64,000 nt of DNA from JAWKRB01 sp041389885 (lineage in GTDB: Bacteria > Myxococcota_A > Polyangia > Polyangiales > Ga0077539), in the NCBI GenBank assembly GCA_041389885.1, contig JAWKRB010000017.1:1-64000 (forward strand), read 5' to 3'. Below, piece by piece: positions 11,154 through 20,923 of this stretch. Made by a program: the position numbers and the translations under genes. Numbering within the stretch: the stretch's first letter is position 1; the number at the start of each line of letters is the position of its first letter. The notes beneath the pieces were generated by a model. That model was not told where the DNA came from. It saw only the letters and a program-made list of their open reading frames with translations, and made no database searches.

Positions 11154-11310
11154 GATTGCAGGTAACCTCCGCGTCGCCGTGCACACCGACCCCGTGGCCG
11201 GCGCAAGTTCTTCCTCGCGCGGATTGTCGCCGCATCTCGCGGAGAACGCGAGTATTCAGAGCGTGGAACGGCTCGAGGCCCCAGGCGGGGCAAAAGGACG
11301 AAAAATCTGC

Positions 11311-12273
11311 TCAGACCGAGCCGCGCTGGAGGGCGGGGTGGGCGTCGTCGCCGGGGGAGACCACCGGCGCCCTGCGAATGGCCGCCGCGAGCTCGACGGA
11401 GGGCCGCGCGGTCTCGAGGCCGTGGCCGCGCCCCGCGATGACCTCGCGGTAGACGGCGGTGTGCAGGTCGGTGAAGCCCTCGGAGAATTCCACCTCCTGC
11501 CCGTCGACGGTGATCGAGCGGTGGGTGGTGCGCGCGCCCGAGGTGGGCTGGCTCGGCAGGTCCTTCGCGTCGACCGAGAGGAACCACCGGACGCGAGCCC
11601 GCGCGAAGCGGATCACCCCGGCCATGCGCCGCGGCCCGGAGAGGTGCACCGACTGCGACTCGACCTCGCCGAAGAGCCACCCCAGGAGGTCGAAGAAGTG
11701 AATCCCGATGTTCGTGGGCACGCCCCCGGACTTCTCGGGCTGCCCCTTCCACGACACGTCGTACCAGGCGCCCCTCGCGGTGATGTACGTGAGCACCACC
11801 TCGTGCGGCGCCCTGCCCTCGGGCTCGGCGAGGAGCTTCTCGCGCAGCGCGATGAGGCTCGGGTGCACCCGGAGCTGGAGCACCGTGTAGATCCTCCCGC
11901 CGGTCTCCTCCTCGAGCTCGCGCAGGGGGTCGAGGTTCCACGGGTTGATCACGAGGGGCTTCTCGCAGATCACGTCGGCGCCCACGCGCAGTCCGAGGCG
12001 GCAGTGCGCGTCGTGGAGGTAGTTGGGCGAGCACACGGTGAGGTACCGCACGCGCTCGGCCTCGACGCCTCGGCGGAGCTTCTCGAGGTGGCGGTCGAAG
12101 CGCTCGACCTCGGTGAAGAAGCGCACGTCGAAGCCGTACTGGTCGAGGAGGCCGACGGAGTCTTTCGGGTCGGCGGCGGCCACGACGCGGTTGCCCGTGT
12201 CGTGAATGGCGCGCAGGTGCCGCGGGGCGATGTAGCCGCCCACGCCGGTGATGGCGAAGTTGTGACGGGTCAT
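11311..12273 (-). CDS. UDP-sugar 3-dehydrogenase, WlbA/WbpB-like (Gfo/Idh/MocA family)
   Basis: A 320-residue NAD-dependent dehydrogenase. The N-terminal Rossmann motif is ITGVGGYIAPRHLRAI (8-23), the family motif CEKP is at 103-106, and the C-terminal part contains ITVDGQEVEFSEGFTDLH. The whole protein follows WbpB/WlbA closely; that enzyme oxidises UDP-N-acetylglucosaminuronic acid at C3 in the route to diacetamido uronic acids of O-antigen. I start at ATG 12273, since the longer frame adds 32 residues that do not fit the family. It lies 35 bases after an amidase gene on the same strand, and no other O-antigen sugar gene is nearby, so its place in this operon is unexplained. Confidence 0.88.
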   Translation of the reverse strand: MTRHNFAITGVGGYIAPRHLRAIHDTGNRVVAAADPKDSVGLLDQYGFDVRFFTEVERFDRHLEKLRRGVEAERVRYLTVCSPNYLHDAHCRLGLRVGADVICEKPLVINPWNLDPLRELEEETGGRIYTVLQLRVHPSLIALREKLLAEPEGRAPHEVVLTYITARGAWYDVSWKGQPEKSGGVPTNIGIHFFDLLGWLFGEVESQSVHLSGPRRMAGVIRFARARVRWFLSVDAKDLPSQPTSGARTTHRSITVDGQEVEFSEGFTDLHTAVYREVIAGRGHGLETARPSVELAAAIRRAPVVSPGDDAHPALQRGSV

Positions 12274-12308
12274 GGGGAGATGCGGTGGCCTCCGCGAGGC
12301 GCGGTCGG

Positions 12309-13181
12309 TCAGATGTCCTTCGCGAGGTCGCCGTACGCGTCGGGGCGGCGGTCGCGGTAGAACTGCCACACCCGGCGGACCTCCTCGATCAGGTCGAGGT
12401 TGAGGTCGGCGGTGATGAGCTCAGACTGGTCCTCGGAGCCCGTGGCGAGGAAGTTCCCGCGCGGGTCGACGAAGTAGCTCGTGCCGTAGAACTTGCCGAT
12501 GTTCCAGGGCGCCTCGGTGCCCACGCGGTTGATCGCGCCGACGAAGTACCCATTGGCCACCGCGTGCGCGGGCTGCTCGATCTTCCAGAGGTACTGCGAG
12601 AGCCCGGCCACCGTGGCGCTGGGGTTCAGCACGATCTCCGCGCCGTGCAGCCCCAGGATGCGCGCCCCCTCGGGGAAGTGCCGGTCGTAGCAGATGTACA
12701 CGCCGACCTTCGCGTACGCCGTCTCGAAGACCGGGTACCCCAGGTTGCCGGGCTTGAAATAGAACTTCTCGAAGAAGCCCGGGTTCACCTGCGGGATGTG
12801 GGTCTTGCGGTACTTGCCGAGGTAGGTCCCGTCGGCGTCGATGACCGCCGCGGTGTTGTAGTACACCCCCGCCTGCTCGCGCTCGTACACCGGCACCACG
12901 ATGACCATCGAGTGCTTCTTGGCGATCTCCTGAAAGAACTTCGTCGTGGGCCCGGGCACCGACTCGGCGGCCTCGTACCAGCGCGGCGACTGCCCGGGGC
13001 AGAAGTACGGCCCGTTGAAGATCTCCTGGAGGCAGAGCACCTGCACGCCCTTGCGCGCGGCCTCTTCGACGAAGGGCATGTGCGCGTCGAGCGCGGCCTG
13101 CTGGATCTTCGAGACGGGGACGCTCTCGTCATTCAGGGGGTTGGCGCACTGGATCAGCCCGCCACGAACGATTCGGCTCAT
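12309..13181 (-). CDS. Beta-ureidopropionase-like amidase (nitrilase superfamily)
   Basis: A 290-residue carbon-nitrogen hydrolase with the catalytic triad Glu53 (LQEIF), Lys126 (YRKTHIP) and Cys164 (VYICYDRHFP). The sequence is closest in character to N-carbamoyl-beta-alanine amidohydrolase, which releases beta-alanine, ammonia and CO2 in reductive pyrimidine breakdown. The context supports this: upstream is a malonate/methylmalonate semialdehyde dehydrogenase, and divergent to it an NCS1 nucleobase transporter. A GAGGAG ribosome-binding site precedes the ATG. Another carbamoyl-amide hydrolase role cannot be excluded, because dihydropyrimidinase and dihydropyrimidine dehydrogenase genes are not in the window. 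Confidence 0.88.
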   Translation of the reverse strand: MSRIVRGGLIQCANPLNDESVPVSKIQQAALDAHMPFVEEAARKGVQVLCLQEIFNGPYFCPGQSPRWYEAAESVPGPTTKFFQEIAKKHSMVIVVPVYEREQAGVYYNTAAVIDADGTYLGKYRKTHIPQVNPGFFEKFYFKPGNLGYPVFETAYAKVGVYICYDRHFPEGARILGLHGAEIVLNPSATVAGLSQYLWKIEQPAHAVANGYFVGAINRVGTEAPWNIGKFYGTSYFVDPRGNFLATGSEDQSELITADLNLDLIEEVRRVWQFYRDRRPDAYGDLAKDI

Positions 13182-13208
13182 GTTCGCTCTCCTCTCTCTC
13201 TTCTCGGG

Positions 13209-14702
<1,494 letters not shown>

Positions 14703-14932
14703 CGCAAGCCCTCTCTCTCATCGCGCGGCGCGCGTCGTGACCCGTCGGTCCCGCGCCGCGAAGCGCGCGAGGCTACACCAGTTCGCGGCCGGGGCGAACG
14801 GCTTTGCGGGCCCCGCGAACAACGCCCGGCGCCCACCGCGGGGCGCTGACCCCCGCGGCGAACTGGGTTACGACTCTGCGCTCCGTCGGCGCCCACCGCG
14901 GGCCCTTCGAACCCAACGGGAGAGATCCAGCG
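14703..14932. promoter_or_regulatory. Divergent promoter region with 16-bp direct repeat
   Basis: The 230 bases between mmsA and the NCS1 gene must hold the promoters of both. They contain a perfect 16-bp direct repeat, CGGCGCCCACCGCGGG, at 14827-14842 and 14887-14902, exactly 60 bases apart. There is also a 9-bp inverted pair (CCAGTTCGC near 14778, GCGAACTGG near 14857). Two identical sites between divergent catabolic genes suggest regulator binding, but no clear -35/-10 pair is visible. Confidence 0.45.
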
Positions 14933-16447
14933 ATGAGCGACGCAGCCTCCGTGCGCGAGGTGAACGGCATTCATGAGGTCGTCGGCGAGATCGACGGCCC
15001 CTACACCAACGAAGACCTCGCGCCTACGACCCTCGCGGGCCGCAAATGGGCGATGAAGGACATCGCCGCCCTCTGGATCTCCATGGCCGCCTGCGTGCCG
15101 ACCTACACCCTCGCCTCCTCGCTCATCGAGCAGGGGATGAACTGGTGGCAGGCGGTGCTCACGATCTTTCTGGGCAACAGCATCGTGCTGATCCCCATGG
15201 TGCTCAACGCGCACGCGGGCACCAAGTACGGCATCGCCTTCCCGGTGTACTGCCGCTCGGCCTTCGGGGTGATCGGCGCGAACGTGCCCGCGATCCTGCG
15301 CGCCCTCGTGGCCTGCGGCTGGTTCGGCATCCAGGCGTGGATCGGCGGCTCGGCGATCTACCAGGTGCTCGGCGTGTTCATGCCCTCGATGACCTCGATG
15401 CAGCCCCTGGCGCTCCTCGGGATCAACCTCCCCCAGCTCGCGTGCTTCTTCTTGTTCTGGGGGCTCAACGTCTACGTCATCCACCGCGGCATCGACTCGA
15501 TCCGCGTCCTGCTGAACATCAAGGCGCCGCTGCTGATCCTCATGGGGCTGGCGCTGCTCTACTGGGCGTACAGCAGGGCGGGGGGCTTCGGCGCGATGCT
15601 CTCGGCGCCCTCGGCCTTCGACCCCGGCCAGCGCCGCGCCGGCGAGTTCTGGGCCTTCTTCTTCCCCGCCCTCACCGGCATGATCGGGTTCTGGGCCACC
15701 CTGTCGCTCAACATCCCCGACTTCACCCGCTACGCCTACTCCCAGCGGGACCAGGTCGTCGGCCAGGCCCTCGGGCTGCCCACCACCATGGGGCTCTATA
15801 GCTTCATCGGCGTCGCGGTGACCTCGGCCACGGTGGTGATCTTCGGCTCGACCATCTGGGACCCCGTCGTGCTGGTCACCCGCTTTCGCAACCCCGCGGT
15901 GCTCGTGGTGGCGCTGCTCTGCGTGGGCATCGCGACCCTCGCGACCAACATCGCCGCGAACGTGGTCTCGCCCGCCAACGACTTCGCGAACATCAACCCC
16001 GCGAAGATCTCGTTCCGCATGGGGGGATACATCACCGGGCTCATCGGCGTGCTGATGATGCCGTGGAAGCTCGTGGCCGACCCCTCGGGGTACATCTTCA
16101 AGTGGCTCGTGGCGTACTCGGCGCTGCTGGGGTCCATCGGCGGCGTGCTCATCGCCGACTATTTCATCGTGCGAAGGCGCACCCTCGACCTGCTCGGGCT
16201 CTACGCGAAAGACGGCCCGTACTGGTACCGCGGCGGATGGAACCCCGCGGCCTTCGTCGCCCTCACCCTGGGCATCGCGCCGAACATTCCGGGCTTTCTC
16301 GGCACCGTCGGCGCCGCGCGGGTCGCGCCCTACTGGGTCACCCTCTACCACTACGCGTGGTTCGTGAGCTTCGGCGTGGCCTTCGTGGTGTACCTCGCGC
16401 TCACACCGCGGAAGGCGGCCGCGGCCGTGCTACCGTCGTCGGCGTGA
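14933..16447 (+). CDS. NCS1-family nucleobase:cation symporter
   Basis: A 504-residue inner-membrane protein with about 12 transmembrane helices. The N-terminal part has the NCS1 hallmarks: a short soluble stretch ending YTNEDLAPTTLAGRKWAMKD, then WISMAACVPTYTLAS. NCS1 members import uracil, allantoin, hydantoins or cytosine with sodium or protons. The divergent neighbours encode late steps of pyrimidine breakdown, so uracil, thymine or a related compound is the likely substrate. I use the ATG at 14933 because the upstream in-frame extension is unrelated to the family. The stop overlaps the next gene's GTG start by four bases. Confidence 0.93.
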   Translation: MSDAASVREVNGIHEVVGEIDGPYTNEDLAPTTLAGRKWAMKDIAALWISMAACVPTYTLASSLIEQGMNWWQAVLTIFLGNSIVLIPMVLNAHAGTKYGIAFPVYCRSAFGVIGANVPAILRALVACGWFGIQAWIGGSAIYQVLGVFMPSMTSMQPLALLGINLPQLACFFLFWGLNVYVIHRGIDSIRVLLNIKAPLLILMGLALLYWAYSRAGGFGAMLSAPSAFDPGQRRAGEFWAFFFPALTGMIGFWATLSLNIPDFTRYAYSQRDQVVGQALGLPTTMGLYSFIGVAVTSATVVIFGSTIWDPVVLVTRFRNPAVLVVALLCVGIATLATNIAANVVSPANDFANINPAKISFRMGGYITGLIGVLMMPWKLVADPSGYIFKWLVAYSALLGSIGGVLIADYFIVRRRTLDLLGLYAKDGPYWYRGGWNPAAFVALTLGIAPNIPGFLGTVGAARVAPYWVTLYHYAWFVSFGVAFVVYLALTPRKAAAAVLPSSA

Positions 16448-17595
16448 GCCGCGTCACGAACCGGGAGCCGCGATCGGGCCTGCGAGGCTGCGCCGGGGCG
16501 GCGCTCGCGCTCGCCCTCGCCGGGTGCGGCAGCCCCGCCAAGCCCGAGGTCGCCTCGCGGCGCGCCGAGTCGCCGATCCCCACGGCGCAGTTCCAGTGCG
16601 CCTTCGACGACGAGGCCGCGCCGAGGACGCTCGACGCGTCCATCCGCGACTCGCTGCCGTGGATCACCCGGGGCCCCGCGGGCAACCGCCTCGTCGCGCA
16701 GGCGCACCGGTTCACGGGAGGCTTCGAGGCCTTCGGGCTCTACCTCGACGACCCCGCGGCGCCCATCGTGCGAGACCTCGGCGTGGGCACGCCGGGCTCC
16801 CTCGCGTGGACCGGCGCGACGCACCTGGTGATCGCCCGCGACCGCATCCTGCGCTTCGACGAGGCGGTGAGCCGCGAGGTGGGCCCGCGCTACTCGCTCC
16901 CGCCGGCGAGCTGCGGCGCGACCCTCGCCGAGGGCAGCGGGCGCGCGCTGGCGGTGTGGGGGCGGGCGCAGGGCGAGCGCGGGTGCTTCGAGACCATCCC
17001 CTGGTTTCAGGCCTTCGACGAGCGCGGGGCGCCCCTCGGCGCCGCGGCCCCGCTGCCGCTGCCCGTCGAGGGCCTCCGCCCCCTGGTGCGCTGGGTGCGC
17101 GCGCGGTGGGACTTCGGTCGCTTCGTCGTCACCGCCGAGTACCCCGACGTGGGCGTGTGGTCGTGGGTGCTCGACCGAGACGGCACCGTGCTCGGCAGCC
17201 GCAAAGACCACGTGGCGTGCCTCCGGGCGGGCTGCGTCACCGTCGCCGCGTCGTCGGAGATGGCGAGCGACGAGGTCGACAGCACCGCGCAGGCGCTGCG
17301 GGTGCAGTTCCTCTCGGCCGACGGCGGCGGCTTCACCACCTCGTCGTCGGCCCGCGAGGTGCGCGGGCTGGTGGTGAGCGGCGACCGGCTCCTCGTGCTC
17401 CATGACACCCCCGACCGCGCGAGCTGCGGCCTCGCGGTGCTCGACGTCGCTCGACGCAGCACCGTCACCCAGCTCACCAGCGCGCTGATGACCTGCGGCG
17501 AGGCCCACGCCCGCCCGCGCCCCGGCGGCTTCGTGATCGCCGAGCGCGACCCCCAGCGCGGCCCCCTCACCCGCACCATCCGCTGCACGGACTGA
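16444..17595 (+). CDS. Lipoprotein of unknown function
   Basis: A 383-residue predicted lipoprotein. The GTG start overlaps the stop of the transporter gene (GTGA). The signal peptide ends in ALALAGCG, a good lipobox. The mature part reads as a beta-rich repeat protein, with recurrent strands such as HLVIARDRILRFDEA and GLVVSGDRLLVLHDT that recall beta-propeller blades, and contains several cysteines. No enzymatic motif is seen. It lies only 7 bases upstream of pyrD and may be co-transcribed with it. Confidence 0.8.
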   Translation: MSRVTNREPRSGLRGCAGAALALALAGCGSPAKPEVASRRAESPIPTAQFQCAFDDEAAPRTLDASIRDSLPWITRGPAGNRLVAQAHRFTGGFEAFGLYLDDPAAPIVRDLGVGTPGSLAWTGATHLVIARDRILRFDEAVSREVGPRYSLPPASCGATLAEGSGRALAVWGRAQGERGCFETIPWFQAFDERGAPLGAAAPLPLPVEGLRPLVRWVRARWDFGRFVVTAEYPDVGVWSWVLDRDGTVLGSRKDHVACLRAGCVTVAASSEMASDEVDSTAQALRVQFLSADGGGFTTSSSAREVRGLVVSGDRLLVLHDTPDRASCGLAVLDVARRSTVTQLTSALMTCGEAHARPRPGGFVIAERDPQRGPLTRTIRCTD

Positions 17596-17602
17596 CCGCG
17601 AC

Positions 17603-18676
17603 GTGTACCCCCTCGCGCGCCGCGCGCTCTTCTCCCTCGACGCCGAGCGCGCCCACGAGCTCGTGGGCCTCGGGCTCCGCGCCCTGCACCGCGCGCCCGC
17701 CCTGCGCGCGCTCGTGCGCGCGGCGGTCGCGCCCCCCCCCGACCCGCGCCTCGCCGTGCGCTGCCTGGGCCTGAGCTTCGCCAACCCCCTGGGCGTCGCC
17801 GCAGGCTTCGACAAGGACGCGGTGATGTACAACGCCCTGGGCGCCTTGGGCTTCGGCGCGGTCGAGGTGGGCACGGTGACCGCGCTCGCGCAGCCGGGCA
17901 ACCCCAGGCCGAGGCTCTTTCGCCTCCCCGACGACGGCGCGCTGCTCAACCGCATGGGCTTCAACAACGCGGGCGCCGAGGCCGCCGCGAGGTCGATCGA
18001 GGCGCATCGCCCGCGGGGCCTCGTGCTCGGGGTGAACCTCGGAAAGTCCAAGGCCGCGCCCCTGGAGCTCGCCCGCGACGACTACCGCGAGAGCGCCGCG
18101 CGCCTGGGCCCCCTCGCCGACTACCTGGTGATCAACGTGTCGTCGCCGAACACGCCGGGGCTGCGCGCGCTGCAGTCGGTCGAGGCCCTCGAGGGGGTGA
18201 TCACCGCGGTGCGCGAGGCCCTCGCCGGCCGCGACGTGCCGCTGCTGGTCAAGATCGCCCCCGACCTCGCCGACGAGGACGTCGACGCCGTCGCCGACCT
18301 CGCGGTCTCCCTCGGCATCGCGGGCGTCGTCGCGACGAACACCACCGTGCGCCGCGACGGGCTGCGTGACCCCGAGGCCGCCCGCGCCCTGGGTGACGGC
18401 GGCGTGTCGGGCGCGCCCGTGCGCGCGCGCGCCACCGCGGTCGTGCGCCGGGTGCACCGACGCGCGCGGGGCCGGCTGACCGTGATCGGGGTCGGCGGCG
18501 TGCGCGACGCGAACGACGCGTGGGAGAAGATCGCCGCGGGCGCCTCGCTGGTGCAGGTCTACACCGGCTTCGTGTACGAGGGCCCCGGCGCCGCGAGGCG
18601 CATCCTCGAGGGGCTGGTCACGCGCATGGAGCGCGAGGGCGTGCCCGAGCTTTCGTCCCTGGTGGGCGCGGGGTGA
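17603..18676 (+). CDS. pyrD: Dihydroorotate dehydrogenase (quinone), class 2
   Basis: A 357-residue FMN enzyme that oxidises dihydroorotate to orotate with a membrane quinone in pyrimidine synthesis. The class 2 features are an N-terminal membrane-associating helix region (YPLARRALFSLDAERAHEL), the substrate loop NRMGFNNAGA, NVSSPNTPGLR near residue 178 with the catalytic serine, and VGGVRDANDAWEKI for FMN phosphate. The start is GTG. It stands next to a probable pyrimidine-degradation locus, but is of a different transcription origin and may be only a chance neighbour. Confidence 0.96.
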   Translation: MYPLARRALFSLDAERAHELVGLGLRALHRAPALRALVRAAVAPPPDPRLAVRCLGLSFANPLGVAAGFDKDAVMYNALGALGFGAVEVGTVTALAQPGNPRPRLFRLPDDGALLNRMGFNNAGAEAAARSIEAHRPRGLVLGVNLGKSKAAPLELARDDYRESAARLGPLADYLVINVSSPNTPGLRALQSVEALEGVITAVREALAGRDVPLLVKIAPDLADEDVDAVADLAVSLGIAGVVATNTTVRRDGLRDPEAARALGDGGVSGAPVRARATAVVRRVHRRARGRLTVIGVGGVRDANDAWEKIAAGASLVQVYTGFVYEGPGAARRILEGLVTRMEREGVPELSSLVGAG

Positions 18677-18680
18677 TAGG

Positions 18681-19529
18681 GTGCGCCGCGTGCGCTCCCA
18701 GGTCCTCTTCGCGCTCGGCGCGGCCCTGATGCTCCCCCGAGGCGCGGTCGGGCAGCCCGCGCCCCCAGCGCCCCCCGAGGCGGTGCTGCGCATGCAGTTT
18801 CGACCGCGGAGCACCGCGCGCTACACCGCCCACAGCGTGCAGCGCGCGAGGGTGCGCGGGCGCGAGGTGCGCACGGCGACGCGGGTGTCGTTCACCGTCG
18901 CCACGGGCGAGGTGCGCGAAGACGGCGCGGCCGAGCGCTCGATCCGCGTGTCTGAGGCCGCCCTCGACGCCGGCGCGCTCACCCCGGCGGCGCGGGCGCG
19001 GGTGCTGCGCGGCCTGCGCTCGGCGGTGCTGCGGTACCGCGAGAGCCCGCGGGGCGAGATTCACGGGCGCGAGCTCGGCGGCGCCGAGTCCCCCGACGCC
19101 GCGGGCGTGGTCGACGCGATGATGCAGAGCTTCGACGCCTACCTCCCCGTGCTGCCCGAGCGGGCGCTGCGAGTGGGGGCGCGGTGGTCGTCCCGGCGAG
19201 ACATCACCGCGGCGCCCATCGCGGGCTCGCGGGTGTCGCTGCGCTGCGAGGTCGAGTACACCCTGCGCGAGCTCCGTCAGGACGGCGCCGCCGTGCTGGG
19301 CCTGACCGCGAGGCTGGCCGCGCCCGAGGGCGCGACGGTGGCCGGGGTGCCGTTTCAGGGCGAGGGGCGCGCGACCGGCGAGGCCGTGCTCGACCTGCGC
19401 GCCGGGTTGCTTCGCGAGAGCACCGTGCGCGGAGACTTCACGTCGCGGCTGACCGTGCGCGGCGCCGAGGTGATCCTGCCCACGCACTTCGAGGACGAGC
19501 TCCGCCTCCTGGGCGCGCGGCCGCGCTGA
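18681..19529 (+). CDS. Exported protein of unknown function
   Basis: A 282-residue protein with an N-terminal signal peptide (SQVLFALGAALMLPRGAVGQ). It begins at GTG 18681, four bases after the pyrD stop; a second GTG nine bases on would also serve. The mature part is predicted beta-rich, and the pattern is reminiscent of secreted DUF6263-like proteins, but that link is weak. No catalytic motif is seen. Confidence 0.7.
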   Translation: MRRVRSQVLFALGAALMLPRGAVGQPAPPAPPEAVLRMQFRPRSTARYTAHSVQRARVRGREVRTATRVSFTVATGEVREDGAAERSIRVSEAALDAGALTPAARARVLRGLRSAVLRYRESPRGEIHGRELGGAESPDAAGVVDAMMQSFDAYLPVLPERALRVGARWSSRRDITAAPIAGSRVSLRCEVEYTLRELRQDGAAVLGLTARLAAPEGATVAGVPFQGEGRATGEAVLDLRAGLLRESTVRGDFTSRLTVRGAEVILPTHFEDELRLLGARPR

Positions 19530-19582
19530 GCGCCGGTCGATGTGTTGACGGATCGAAAATCCACGGCAATCTTGGAGAGCCG

Positions 19583-20209
19583 ATGCAAGAGCGCATCTCA
19601 GCCTCGAACCCACTGCTCCTCGGCTCGCGGTCCCCGCGCCGGCTGGAGCTCCTGCGCCTGATCGGGATCCCCACCGAGGTCCTTGAGGCGGAGATCGACG
19701 AGGCGCTGCAACCCGGCGAGCGCCCCGACGCGATGGCCACGCGCCTCGCGCGGCAGAAGGGCGCGGCCGTGCTCTACGCCCTCGGTCGGTCGGGCCGCCG
19801 CGTCGAGGGGCGCTGGGTGCTCTGCGCCGACACCATCGTGCACATCGCCGGCGAGCTCATCGGCAAGCCCCGCGACGAAGACGACGCCCGGCGCATCCTG
19901 CGGCTGCTCTCGGGGCGCACGCACCACGTGACCACGGGCTTCGTGCTGCACGGCGAAGACGCCTTCGACGCGCCCGCCTACGCCGAGACCACCGCGGTGA
20001 CCTTTCGCCCGCTCGCTGAAGACGAGGTGCGGCGCTACGTCGCCACCGGCGAGGGCGTCGACAAGGCCGGGGGCTACGCGATCCAGGGCCTCGCGGGCGC
20101 CTTCGTCGAGCGCATCGAGGGGAGCTACGCGAACGTCGTCGGGCTCCCGGTGCACCGGGTGGTCGAGGCGATGCTCCGCCTCGACGCCATCGAGGCCTTT
20201 CCGCTTTGA
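19583..20209 (+). CDS. maf: Maf-family nucleotide pyrophosphatase
   Basis: A 208-residue protein. The N-terminal LLLGSRSPRRLELLRLIG is the Maf signature, CADTIV carries the conserved Asp-Thr, and GKPRDEDDARRILRLLSGR follows. Maf proteins hydrolyse non-canonical or modified nucleoside triphosphates to monophosphates and restrain septation in some bacteria. I start at ATG 19583, which is followed at once by the family sequence. The stop overlaps the TTG start of the YggS gene by three bases. Confidence 0.94.
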   Translation: MQERISASNPLLLGSRSPRRLELLRLIGIPTEVLEAEIDEALQPGERPDAMATRLARQKGAAVLYALGRSGRRVEGRWVLCADTIVHIAGELIGKPRDEDDARRILRLLSGRTHHVTTGFVLHGEDAFDAPAYAETTAVTFRPLAEDEVRRYVATGEGVDKAGGYAIQGLAGAFVERIEGSYANVVGLPVHRVVEAMLRLDAIEAFPL

Positions 20210-20895
20210 GCGCCGACGCGGTGCCGGCCGCCCTCGAGGCCGTGCGCGCGCGCGTCGCGGCCGCGGCGAGCGCGTGCGGGCGAGGCGCCGGCGAGGTGAC
20301 CCTCGTGGCGGTGTCGAAGCTCCAGCCCGAGGCGCTGATCCGCGCGGCCTACGCCTGCGGCCAGCGAGACTTCGGCGAGAACTACGTGCAGGAGCTGCTG
20401 CGAAAGCGCGACGCCCTCGCCGACCTCGACGGGGTCCGCTGGCACCTCATCGGCCACCTGCAGTCGAACAAGGCCCGACACGTCGCGCCCTTCGCTCACC
20501 TCGTGCACACCGTCGACGACGCGCGCCTCGGCGCCGAGCTCGGGCGGCGCGCGCTCGCCGCGGGGCGGGTGCAGGAGGTCCTCGCGCAGGTGAACGTGGG
20601 CGGCGAGGCGCAGAAGTCGGGGTGCGCCCCCGAGGGCCTCCCCGCGCTGCTCGACGCGCTGTCGGCGACGCCGGGGATCTCCCTGCGGGGGCTGATGACC
20701 GTGCCGCCGCACACCGACGACCCGGCGGGCGCGAGGCCCTACTTCGACGCGCTGCGGGAGATGCGCGACGCGCAGGGCGGGGCCGCGAGGCTGCCGACGC
20801 TCTCGATGGGCATGACGCACGACCTCGAGGTCGCCGTCGCCGCGGGCGCGACGGTGGTGCGCGTGGGCACCGCGATCTTCGGGGCGCGCGGCTGA
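20206..20895 (+). CDS. YggS-family pyridoxal phosphate homeostasis protein
   Basis: A 229-residue protein with the single-domain alanine-racemase-like barrel of the YggS/PROSC family. The PLP lysine is in VAVSKLQPEALIRAAY (about residue 40), followed by RDFGENYVQELLRK and WHLIGHLQSNKARH, and SMGMTHDLEVAVAAGATVVR near the end. Such proteins bind PLP without known catalysis and balance vitamin B6 and amino-acid pools. The start is an unusual TTG overlapping the maf stop (TTGA), so translation is probably coupled. Confidence 0.94.
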   Translation: MSADAVPAALEAVRARVAAAASACGRGAGEVTLVAVSKLQPEALIRAAYACGQRDFGENYVQELLRKRDALADLDGVRWHLIGHLQSNKARHVAPFAHLVHTVDDARLGAELGRRALAAGRVQEVLAQVNVGGEAQKSGCAPEGLPALLDALSATPGISLRGLMTVPPHTDDPAGARPYFDALREMRDAQGGAARLPTLSMGMTHDLEVAVAAGATVVRVGTAIFGARG

Positions 20896-20923
20896 AGGGC
20901 GGCTCGGGGTAGCCTCGGCGCCC

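Noticed and set aside
12274..12369. Longer N-terminus for the sugar dehydrogenase
   Set aside because: The extra 32 residues are Arg/Pro-rich and precede the conserved Rossmann start of the family.
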